A stretch of 5,179 nt of DNA, taken from the NCBI GenBank assembly GCA_025964065.1, contig JAOPZO010000374.1, forward strand, positions 1-5,179, given 5' to 3'. The notes under the pieces are model-generated. The model had not been told where the DNA came from. It ran no database searches and saw only the letters and a list, made by a program, of their open reading frames with translations. Below are positions 1-5,179 of this stretch, in pieces. Numbering within the stretch: the first letter of the stretch is position 1; the number at the start of each line of letters is the position of its first letter. The stretch is from Solirubrobacterales bacterium (GTDB lineage Bacteria; Actinomycetota; Thermoleophilia; Solirubrobacterales; Solirubrobacteraceae). A program made the translations under genes and the position numbers.

Positions 1-138
1 GGCCCGGCCTGCCGCCGCGCCGGGGGCGCCTTCCGCTCCCCGAGAACCGCGTTCCAGAACCAGCGCCTGACGGACGCCGCCGGCTCCGGCGAGGCGTGGA
101 TCGCCTACCGGCCCGCCCCGCCCGTGCGACGCCGCTGA
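1..138 (+). CDS. 3' end of an unidentified protein-coding gene (5' truncated by the window)
   Basis: Frame 1 is open from the first base to a TGA at 136-138, giving the last 45 residues of a protein whose start lies outside the window. Nearly all third codon positions are G or C, and the residues include F, N, Q, W and Y, as expected of a real protein rather than a shadow frame. The tail reads roughly GSGEAWIAYRPAP followed by a basic VRRR end. The G-x-G-x-x-x-I-x-Y pattern faintly resembles the closing beta-strand of some glycine-rich secreted or surface proteins, but this is too little to name a family. The gene converges on rnj, with 18 nt between the two stop codons. I do not recognise the product. 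Confidence 0.6.
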   Translation, partial: GPACRRAGGAFRSPRTAFQNQRLTDAAGSGEAWIAYRPAPPVRRR

Positions 139-156
139 GCCCGGCGCCGGGGGCGC
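139..156. terminator. possible bidirectional hairpin between convergent genes
   Basis: A perfect 12-bp palindrome, CCCGGCGCCGGG, occupies 140-151 in the 18 nt between the stop codons of the plus-strand gene and rnj. Folded with a 4-nt loop it gives a 4-bp GC stem. Short flanking GAGC and GCTC segments (137-140 and 155-158) could add pairs across a bulge. No T-tract follows on either side, so it would be a non-canonical terminator at best. In DNA this GC-rich, short palindromes also arise by chance. The convergent position is the main argument. Confidence 0.3.
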
Positions 157-1833
157 TCAGACCTCGACGACCACCGGCAGCACCATCGGGCGCCGCTTCA
201 GTCGGTCGTAGACGAACTTCGCGAGGTCGTCGTGCAGCGCCTTCTGCACGAGCTCGACCTCGCGGATCTGCTTCTTCGCGGCCTGCTCGAGGGACGCCTC
301 GACCGCATCGCGGAGGTCGTCGAGCAGGCGCTCGGCGTCCTCGGAGTACGGGACGCCGCGGAAGATGACCTCGGGCTCGGCGACGCTCTTGCCGTCCTGC
401 TCGGAGATCGTCGCGACGACGACGAAGATGCCGTCGGCGGAGAGCATCCGGCGGTCGCGGAGCGCGGCATCCGTCTCGTCGCCGAGGTCGACGCCGTCGA
501 CGTAGATGACGCCGGCCTGCTCCTTCGGGCCGAACTTCGCGCCCTTGGCCGTGATGTCGAGCGGCAGGCCGTTGTCGCCCTTGAAGACGTTGGCCTCCGG
601 CACGCCGACCGCCTCGGCGAGCTTGCCGTGCATGTAGATGCGCTTGTGGTCACCGTGGAACGGCATGACGTAGCGCGGCCGCGTGAGGTTCAGCATGAGC
701 TTGACCTCCTCGGCGTAGCCGTGGCCGGACGCGTGGATCGGGGCGTCCTTCGTCGTGATGACGTTGCAGCCGATGTGGTAGAGCCGGTCGATCGTCTCGT
801 TGACCGCGCGCTCGTTGCCCGGGATCGGCGTGGCGGAGAACATGATCGTGTCCCCCTTCTTCAGCTCGACCTGGCGGTGGTCCTTGTGGGCCATGCGGCG
901 CAGGGCGCTGAGCGGCTCGCCCTGGGATCCCGTCGAGATGATCACGAGGCGGTTGTCGGGGAAGTTCCCCATCTCGCGCGGCTGGACCATGATGCCGTCC
1001 GGGAACTTCACGTGGCCGAGCGAGCGGCCGATGTTCGTGTTCTTCCGCATGGAGCGCCCGACGAGGACGACCTTGCGGTTGTGGAGCTTCGCCGCGTCGA
1101 TGACCTGCTGCACGCGGTGGATGTTCGAGGCGAAGCACGTGACGATGATGCGGCCGTTGACGCGAGCGAACTGCTCGTTGAGGTGCGGGCCGACGCCGGA
1201 CTCGCTGGGCGACCAGCCCGGGCGGTCGACGTTCGTGGAGTCGCCGCAGAGCAGCAGGACGCCCTCGCGGCCGAGCTCGGCCAGGCGCTGCATGTCGGCC
1301 GGGCGGCCGTCGACCGGCGTCTGGTCGAACTTGTAGTCGCCCGTGATGAGCACGGTCCCGAGCGGGGTCGTCAGCGCGACGGCCGAGCAGTCCGGGATGG
1401 AGTGCGTCATGTGGATGAGCTCGAGGTCGAAGGGGCCGATCTCGATGATCTCACCCTCCTTGACGTCGATGCACTCGACCTCCTTGAGACGGTGCTCGTC
1501 CAGCTTGGAGCGGGCCATCGCCATCGTGAGCGCGCCGCCGTAGACCGGGATGTCCTGCACGCCGAGGTCCTTCAGGATCCAGGGCAGGGCGCCGAGGTGG
1601 TCCTCGTGGCCGTGGGTGACGACGATCGCCTCGATGTCGTCGACGCGCTCGCGGATGTAGGAGAAGTCCGGGAGGACCAGGTCGATGCCGACCATCTCGG
1701 CCGTGGGGAAGCGCAGCCCGACGTCGACGAGGATGAGCTTCCCGTCGTACTCGAGGACGGTCATGTTCTTCCCGATCTCCCCGAGGCCGCCGAGCGGCAG
1801 GACGCGGAGGCGCTCCTTCGTGGGCGCGCTCAT
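157..1833 (-). CDS. rnj: ribonuclease J (beta-CASP metallo-beta-lactamase RNase)
   Basis: This 558-aa protein is a full-length RNase J, a zinc-dependent cytoplasmic enzyme of the beta-CASP family. The family has 5'-to-3' exonuclease and endonuclease activity in mRNA decay and rRNA maturation. The N-terminus has the typical LPLGGLGEIGKN (residues 12-23). Metal ligands are visible as HGHEDH at 74-79, H144 in MTHSIPD, and D166 in ITGDYKFD. Beta-CASP motifs follow: CGDSTN at about 196-201, ASNIHR near 235-240, STGSQGEP at 300-307, ASGHG at 368-372, and MPFHGD at 390-395. The C-terminal 110 residues match the region used for oligomerisation. The ATG at 1833 sits inside the dapA stop (ATGA), with no clear Shine-Dalgarno, so translation is probably coupled to dapA. 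The frame stays open further upstream through dapA, but that extension is arginine-rich shadow sequence and the family normally starts just before LPLGG. Confidence 0.97.
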   Translation of the reverse strand: MSAPTKERLRVLPLGGLGEIGKNMTVLEYDGKLILVDVGLRFPTAEMVGIDLVLPDFSYIRERVDDIEAIVVTHGHEDHLGALPWILKDLGVQDIPVYGGALTMAMARSKLDEHRLKEVECIDVKEGEIIEIGPFDLELIHMTHSIPDCSAVALTTPLGTVLITGDYKFDQTPVDGRPADMQRLAELGREGVLLLCGDSTNVDRPGWSPSESGVGPHLNEQFARVNGRIIVTCFASNIHRVQQVIDAAKLHNRKVVLVGRSMRKNTNIGRSLGHVKFPDGIMVQPREMGNFPDNRLVIISTGSQGEPLSALRRMAHKDHRQVELKKGDTIMFSATPIPGNERAVNETIDRLYHIGCNVITTKDAPIHASGHGYAEEVKLMLNLTRPRYVMPFHGDHKRIYMHGKLAEAVGVPEANVFKGDNGLPLDITAKGAKFGPKEQAGVIYVDGVDLGDETDAALRDRRMLSADGIFVVVATISEQDGKSVAEPEVIFRGVPYSEDAERLLDDLRDAVEASLEQAAKKQIREVELVQKALHDDLAKFVYDRLKRRPMVLPVVVEV

Positions 1834-2687
1834 GCGTGGGGGACCAGGTCGAGTGCTGCAAGTGCGGTGCGGATGATGTTGAGCTCCTCCTCGGAGACTT
1901 CGACGTAGGGCAGGCGCGGCGCGCCCACCTGGTGGCCCAGGAGTGAGAGGGCGGCCTTCGCCGTGGTGGCTGCGGGAGCGATCCCGAGCGCGGCGAGCAC
2001 CCCCTCGATCTCCTGGTCGATGCTTTGACGGTTGGCGGGCTCGTCGACCATCCGGCGCATCCACGGCCCGACCACGTGGCTGGCGACGAGGATGCCCCCG
2101 GCGCCTCCCAGGTCGAGCGTGCGCGCCAGGACGTCGTCGTTGCCCGCGTAGAGCTCGAGGCCGTCGACGAGCGCGAGGTTCGCGTTGTTCGCCTGCTTGA
2201 CGGCATCGATGTGGTCCAGCTGCGCGAGCTCGGCGAGGAACTCGTTCGGGAGGTCCGCTCCCGTGCGCTGCGGGATGTTGTAGAGCACGACGGGCCGGTC
2301 GGCGGCCCGGGAGACCTCGCGGTAGTGCGCGAGGAGGCCCCGGTGGTTCGGCCGGTTGTAGTACGGGTTGACGGAGAGCAGGGCGTCCGCGCCGAGCTCG
2401 CACGCCGCGGCCGTGAGCTTCACGGCGTGGCGGGTGTCGTTCGAGCCGACGCCGGCGATGACGGTGAAGTCCGGACGCGGGCGCTCCCGCACCGCGAGCT
2501 CGATGAGCGCGAGGTGCTCCTCGTCGTCGAGCGTCGCCGCCTCACCCGTGGTGCCCGCGACGACGACGCCGTCGGAGCCCTGCGTGGCGAGGTGCCGCAT
2601 GAGCGCCACGAAGGCGGCCTCGTCGACGCGTTCCTCGGCGTCGAAGGGCGTGACGATCGCGGTGATGATGGCGCCGAGTCCGGACAT
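1830..2687 (-). CDS. dapA: 4-hydroxy-tetrahydrodipicolinate synthase
   Basis: This 285-aa protein is a complete DapA, which condenses pyruvate with aspartate semialdehyde at the entry to lysine and diaminopimelate synthesis in the cytoplasm. It is a class I aldolase TIM barrel. The pyruvate-binding GTTGE is at 45-49 (T46, T47), the tyrosine pair in NPYYNRP is at Y109/Y110, YNIPQRTG spans 136-143 (Y136, and R141 for the aspartate semialdehyde carboxylate), and the Schiff-base lysine is K164 in AVKQANN. The arginine and the catalytic threonine/tyrosine set favour DapA over N-acetylneuraminate lyase or other relatives. Of the E. coli lysine-inhibition residues, the equivalents of H56, N80 and Y106 are present (H58, N83, Y109), while H53 and E84 are replaced by D55 and H87, so feedback control is uncertain. 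The ATG at 2687 has GGAGG just before it and an in-frame TGA at 2697-2699 rules out an earlier start. The gene is followed directly by rnj. Confidence 0.96.
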   Translation of the reverse strand: MSGLGAIITAIVTPFDAEERVDEAAFVALMRHLATQGSDGVVVAGTTGEAATLDDEEHLALIELAVRERPRPDFTVIAGVGSNDTRHAVKLTAAACELGADALLSVNPYYNRPNHRGLLAHYREVSRAADRPVVLYNIPQRTGADLPNEFLAELAQLDHIDAVKQANNANLALVDGLELYAGNDDVLARTLDLGGAGGILVASHVVGPWMRRMVDEPANRQSIDQEIEGVLAALGIAPAATTAKAALSLLGHQVGAPRLPYVEVSEEELNIIRTALAALDLVPHA

Positions 2688-2695
2688 TCCCCTCC
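2688..2695 (-). promoter_or_regulatory. Shine-Dalgarno of dapA, short spacing
   Basis: On the minus strand GGAGG (2695-2691) is followed by GGA and then the ATG at 2687, so only 3 nt separate the core from the start codon, shorter than usual. Because an in-frame stop lies at 2697-2699 and no ATG, GTG or TTG occurs in the next dozen codons, this remains the best start. The tight spacing may lower initiation efficiency. Confidence 0.6.
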
Positions 2696-2779
2696 ATCAT
2701 CCCACGCCGTGCGGCGCGACCACGGTGCGGCACGCCCCCCGGAGTGTGATGTCCGCCGCACAGCCCGGCGCCCATCGGG

Positions 2780-2808
2780 GTCACCCTTCGTGACGCAGGA
2801 GTCACGAA
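2780..2808. promoter_or_regulatory. overlapping inverted repeats at the small ORF's ribosome binding site
   Basis: TTCGTGAC (2787-2794) and GTCACGAA (2801-2808) are a perfect 8-bp inverted repeat with a 6-nt loop. Two further pairs (2784/2811 and 2785/2810) can form beyond one mismatch. A second dyad, GTCAC (2780-2784) with GTGAC (2790-2794), shares the middle arm, so only one of the two hairpins can form at a time. The right arm of the larger hairpin overlaps the AAAGGA ribosome binding site at 2807-2812. This could be a protein-binding operator with three GTCAC/GTGAC half-sites, or an RNA hairpin that masks the ribosome binding site. It does not match the CRP consensus, whose GTGA and TCAC halves are 6 nt apart rather than 8. 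No regulator can be named. Confidence 0.5.
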
Positions 2809-2812
2809 AGGA
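2807..2812 (+). promoter_or_regulatory. ribosome binding site of the small ORF
   Basis: AAAGGA lies 8 nt before the ATG at 2821, close to ideal spacing. It is the main reason for accepting the small reading frame. Its first two bases form the end of the right arm of the inverted repeat just upstream. Confidence 0.55.
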
Positions 2813-2820
2813 CGTCCCTC

Positions 2821-2982
2821 ATGGCCACTCCGGTCAGCCCCGCCCCCGCCCCCTACCCCGCCCCCAGCGTCACCCCGCCCGCCGAGCGGCACACCGCTCC
2901 CGGCGGCGTGATGTACGTCGGGCCGTCGCTCACGCGCTCGCTCCTCGGCGTGGCCGTCGCGCTCTCGCGCGGAAGGGCGTAG
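2821..2982 (+). CDS. small proline-rich protein of unknown function
   Basis: This is an ATG-started frame of 53 codons ending in TAG at 2980-2982, preceded by a well-placed AAAGGA. The N-terminal 27 residues are rich in proline and alanine with alternating Pro (SPAPAPYPAPS at 6-16, TPP at 18-20). The C-terminal part (residues 30-53) is mildly hydrophobic, with LLGVAVAL at 41-48, and ends in basic SRGRA. There is no convincing membrane span, signal peptide or known motif. Third positions are almost all G or C, but the whole region is so G+C-rich that this discriminates weakly. It lies between divergent dapA and co-directional recD2, 63 nt before recD2 and in the same frame. It could be a true small protein, a regulatory leader peptide, or chance. 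I do not recognise a family. Confidence 0.5.
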   Translation: MATPVSPAPAPYPAPSVTPPAERHTAPGGVMYVGPSLTRSLLGVAVALSRGRA

Positions 2983-3000
2983 CTCCACGCGCAGAACACC

Positions 3001-3029
3001 CCCGGGTCGGCGTTCCCGACCGGCCCGGG
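3001..3029 (+). repeat. GC-rich hairpin between the small ORF and recD2
   Basis: GGTCGG (3005-3010) pairs with CCGACC (3016-3021) around a 5-nt loop. CCCG (3001-3004) can pair with CGGG (3026-3029) across a 4-nt bulge. It could end transcription of the small ORF or serve as an operator just upstream of the recD2 -10 hexamer. No T-tract follows, so a factor-independent terminator is not well supported. Confidence 0.3.
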
Positions 3030-3032
3030 CCC

Positions 3033-3038
3033 TACCCT
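3033..3038 (+). promoter_or_regulatory. -10 hexamer for a probable leaderless recD2 transcript
   Basis: TACCCT fits the TANNNT -10 pattern and ends 7 nt before the GTG at 3046. There is no Shine-Dalgarno before that GTG. In Actinobacteria this spacing typically places the transcription start on the start codon itself, giving a leaderless mRNA. No TTGACA-like -35 box is seen at normal spacing. The arrangement also supports GTG 3046 as the true start. Confidence 0.5.
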
Positions 3039-3045
3039 CGCGGAC

Positions 3046-5166
3046 GTGAGTGACTCGCCCGCCGACCCCGACGCGCGCCTCCTGGCCGTCGAGGTCACGG
3101 CGGTCCGCTACCGCGTCCCCGACGGGGACTTCGCGGTCCTCTCGGGGCTGACGGACGACGGCGACGAGGTGACGGTCACCGGGCCGCTCGCGCACCTGCA
3201 GGCCGGGGAGAGCGCCGAGGTCGGCGGCCAGTGGCGCCGCCACGCGAAGCACGGCTGGCAGTTCCACGCGGCGAAGGTCCGCGTGCTCGAGCCCGTCTCC
3301 TCCCAGGCGCTCATCGCCTACCTCTCCTCGATCAAGCACGTGGGCAAGCGCGGCGCCGCCTGGCTCGTCGAGCAGCACGGCGCCGGCGTCCTCGCCGTCG
3401 TGGACGCGGACCCGCGCGGCGCGCTCGGCAAGGTGCCGGGCATCGGGCGCCAGAAGGTGGGCGCGGCCGTCCGCTCCTGGGAGGACCAGGTCGAGCAGCG
3501 TGCCATGCGCCTCTTCCTCGAGGAGCACGGCGTGCCGGCGGCGGCGGCGGGCCGGGTCGTGCGGCACGTCGGCGTGGGCGCGCTCGACGAGCTCCGGGCC
3601 GACCCGTACGCGCTGACGGAGCTCGAGGGCATCGGCTTCGCCACCGCGGACACGCTCGCGCGGGCGCTCGGCACCGCCCCGGACGCCGACGGGCGCCTCG
3701 ATGCGGGGCTGGTGCACGCGCTGCAGCTCGCGGAAGCCGACGGCCACTGCTTCCTCCCTCGGGCCGAGCTGCTCGCGCGGACGGAGCGCCTGCTCGGCAC
3801 GGACGCCGCCCACCGGGTCGACGCGCTCGTGCTGGGCGGGCGCCTGGTCGTCGAGGAGGACCGGGTCGCCGAGGCGCGGATGTGGAACACGGAGCGGAAG
3901 CTCGCCCGGCTCGTGCGCGCGCTCGTGGACGACGAGTCGCAGCTCGAGGTGGCCCGGCGGGAGCGGGAGCTCACGAGCTTCAAGCCGACCGACGCGCAGT
4001 GGACCGTCGTCACCAACGTCCTCGAGCACCGCCTCTCGATCCTCACGGGCCTGCCGGGCACGGGCAAGAGCGCCTCGATGCGCGCGCTGGTGGACGTGCT
4101 GAAGGCGAACAAGCGCTCCGTGCGGCTCGCGGCGCCCACGGGCAAGGCGGCGCGACGGCTCGCGGAGAGCACCGGGGCGGACGCGACGACGATCCACCGG
4201 CTGCTCGAGTGGGCGCCCGACGGCGGCTTCACCCGGGACGAGGAGAACCCGATCGAGGGCGCCGACGTCCTCGTGGTCGACGAGGCCTCGATGCTGGGCG
4301 TGCAGCTCGCCTGCGCGCTGATGGACGCCGTCGGCCCGCGGACCCATGTGCTCCTGGTCGGCGATCCCGACCAGCTCGCTCCCGTGGGCCCCGGGCGCGT
4401 GCTCGAGGACCTCATCGACTCGGGCGCGATCCCGACCGTGCGCCTGACGGAGATCTTCCGGCAGGCCGCCCGCTCGATGATCGTCCGAGCCGCGCACGCG
4501 ATCAACGCGGGCGAGCACCCGCCGACGAAGCCGCGCGAGGACGACATCCACGACTTCTTCCTCATGGCGCGCGACGAGCCGTCGCAGATCTTCGCGGAGG
4601 TCTGCGACCTCGCCGCTGAGCGGCTGCCCCGCCACTACGGCGTCCAGCCGCACGAGGTGCAGGTGCTCGCGCCGATGCACAAGGGGCCGCTCGGGATCGA
4701 CGCGTTCAACGACGCGCTGCGCGCGCGGCTCAACCCGGACGGCGAGAAGGTGCCGGGCACGCCGTTCCGCCTGGGCGACCGCGTGCTTCAGACGAAGAAC
4801 AACCACGAGGAGGAGCTCATGAACGGCGAGCTCGGCGTCCTCGTCTCCCACGATGCGGAGCGGGCCACGGTGATCTTCGCCGCCGACGACGGCCGCCGGC
4901 TGCGCCTGCCCGTGCGGGCCACGGAGACCCTCCGGCTCGCCCACGCGATCTCGGTGCACAAGGCGCAGGGCTCGAACATGGGCGTCGTCGTGATGCCGCT
5001 CACCCGGAGCCACCACATGATGCTCACACGCAACCTCGTCTACACCGCGATCACGCGCGCCTCCAAGGCGACGGTCCTCGTGGGCGAGCCCGCGGCGCTC
5101 GGCATCGCCCTCGGGCGCCGCGACGCGCACACGCGGCACACCCGCCTCGCGGCACTCGTGGGCTGA
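3046..5166 (+). CDS. recD2: RecD2-type ATP-dependent DNA helicase (SF1B, 5'-3')
   Basis: This complete 706-aa protein belongs to the RecD2 family, RecD-like helicases that act without RecBC. They unwind DNA 5' to 3' and take part in DNA repair and replication-fork maintenance. Residues about 12-80 form the N-terminal OB-like domain (VEVTAVRYRVPDGDFAVL). Residues 95-205 carry helix-hairpin-helix elements (KHVGKRG, VPGIGRQKV, LEGIGFATA), the mark that separates RecD2 from RecBCD RecD. Helicase motifs follow in order: Walker A GLPGTGKS 335-342, motif Ia AAPTGKAA 362-369, Walker B VVDEAS 410-415, motif III VGDPDQLAPVGPG 438-450, LTEIFRQA 467-474, FRLGDRVLQTKNN 574-586 with LMNGELG 591-597, motif V SVHKAQGSN 636-644, and motif VI YTAITRAS 666-673. 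All key residues are intact, so it should be active. GTG 3046 is the first possible start after the TAG at 2980. The length is near the family norm of roughly 700-750. Confidence 0.95.
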   Translation: MSDSPADPDARLLAVEVTAVRYRVPDGDFAVLSGLTDDGDEVTVTGPLAHLQAGESAEVGGQWRRHAKHGWQFHAAKVRVLEPVSSQALIAYLSSIKHVGKRGAAWLVEQHGAGVLAVVDADPRGALGKVPGIGRQKVGAAVRSWEDQVEQRAMRLFLEEHGVPAAAAGRVVRHVGVGALDELRADPYALTELEGIGFATADTLARALGTAPDADGRLDAGLVHALQLAEADGHCFLPRAELLARTERLLGTDAAHRVDALVLGGRLVVEEDRVAEARMWNTERKLARLVRALVDDESQLEVARRERELTSFKPTDAQWTVVTNVLEHRLSILTGLPGTGKSASMRALVDVLKANKRSVRLAAPTGKAARRLAESTGADATTIHRLLEWAPDGGFTRDEENPIEGADVLVVDEASMLGVQLACALMDAVGPRTHVLLVGDPDQLAPVGPGRVLEDLIDSGAIPTVRLTEIFRQAARSMIVRAAHAINAGEHPPTKPREDDIHDFFLMARDEPSQIFAEVCDLAAERLPRHYGVQPHEVQVLAPMHKGPLGIDAFNDALRARLNPDGEKVPGTPFRLGDRVLQTKNNHEEELMNGELGVLVSHDAERATVIFAADDGRRLRLPVRATETLRLAHAISVHKAQGSNMGVVVMPLTRSHHMMLTRNLVYTAITRASKATVLVGEPAALGIALGRRDAHTRHTRLAALVG

Positions 5167-5179
5167 GGACGGCGGCGCG

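Noticed and set aside
232..1908. Long plus-strand open frame opposite rnj
   Set aside because: Its composition (repeated Val, Asp, Leu, Arg, Glu) is the typical shadow of a G+C-rich gene on the other strand, and no family motif is visible. The opposite strand has every RNase J motif.
157..2403. RNase J extended upstream to a 748-residue frame through dapA
   Set aside because: The additional 190 residues are arginine/proline-rich antiphase translation of dapA. RNase J proteins begin just before LPLGGLGEIG, and ATG 1833 fits that start.
2705..2733. Short repeats around GTGCGGC (2709-2715 and 2725-2731) and CGCCG/CGGCG
   Set aside because: Only 5 to 7 bp long in very G+C-rich DNA and expected by chance. 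No consistent spacing suggests an operator.
2787..2808. CRP/FNR-type operator
   Set aside because: The GTGA and TCAC halves are separated by 8 nt rather than the 6 nt of the CRP consensus, so the family cannot be assigned.
2853..3098. 81-residue minus-strand frame opposite the small ORF and recD2 start
   Set aside because: It has a GTG start with no Shine-Dalgarno and overlaps the recD2 N-terminus. The plus-strand small ORF has a much better ribosome binding site. Third-position composition cannot separate the two because their third positions coincide.
2542..5139. 865-residue minus-strand open frame across recD2, the small ORF and the dapA start
   Set aside because: It is low-complexity Arg/Ala/Val/His sequence with no recognisable motif, and it overlaps two well-supported genes. 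It arises from the scarcity of stop codons in G+C-rich DNA.

Overview
This is a very G+C-rich chromosomal window with almost every third codon position G or C. It looks like an actinobacterium: dapA runs directly into rnj with an ATGA overlap, as in mycobacteria and other Actinobacteria, and recD2 has a TANNNT hexamer 7 nt before a GTG start, the usual actinobacterial leaderless arrangement. A deep-branching class such as Thermoleophilia is possible but only an impression.

Layout from left to right. Positions 1-138 hold the 3' end of an unidentified plus-strand gene. It converges on the minus-strand pair dapA (1830-2687) and rnj (157-1833), with only 18 nt and a GC-rich palindrome between the two stop codons. 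DapA makes the first committed intermediate of the lysine/diaminopimelate (cell-wall) pathway. RNase J is a beta-CASP ribonuclease for RNA processing and decay. The two are unrelated in function but appear translationally coupled.

Positions 2688-3045 form a divergent regulatory region. It contains a probable unlisted small proline-rich gene (2821-2982, 53 aa) with a good ribosome binding site. A perfect 8-bp inverted repeat lies over that site and shares an arm with a second small dyad. The 133 nt between dapA and this small ORF contain no TA dinucleotide, so no canonical -10 box is visible there.

Positions 3046-5166 encode a complete RecD2-type superfamily 1B DNA helicase, with N-terminal OB-like and helix-hairpin-helix regions and all helicase motifs. 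Positions 5167-5179 are too short to interpret.

The three large genes are ordinary housekeeping genes, and I see no mobile element, CRISPR array, RNA gene or defence system. The stretch most worth a second look is the divergent region at 2688-3045.
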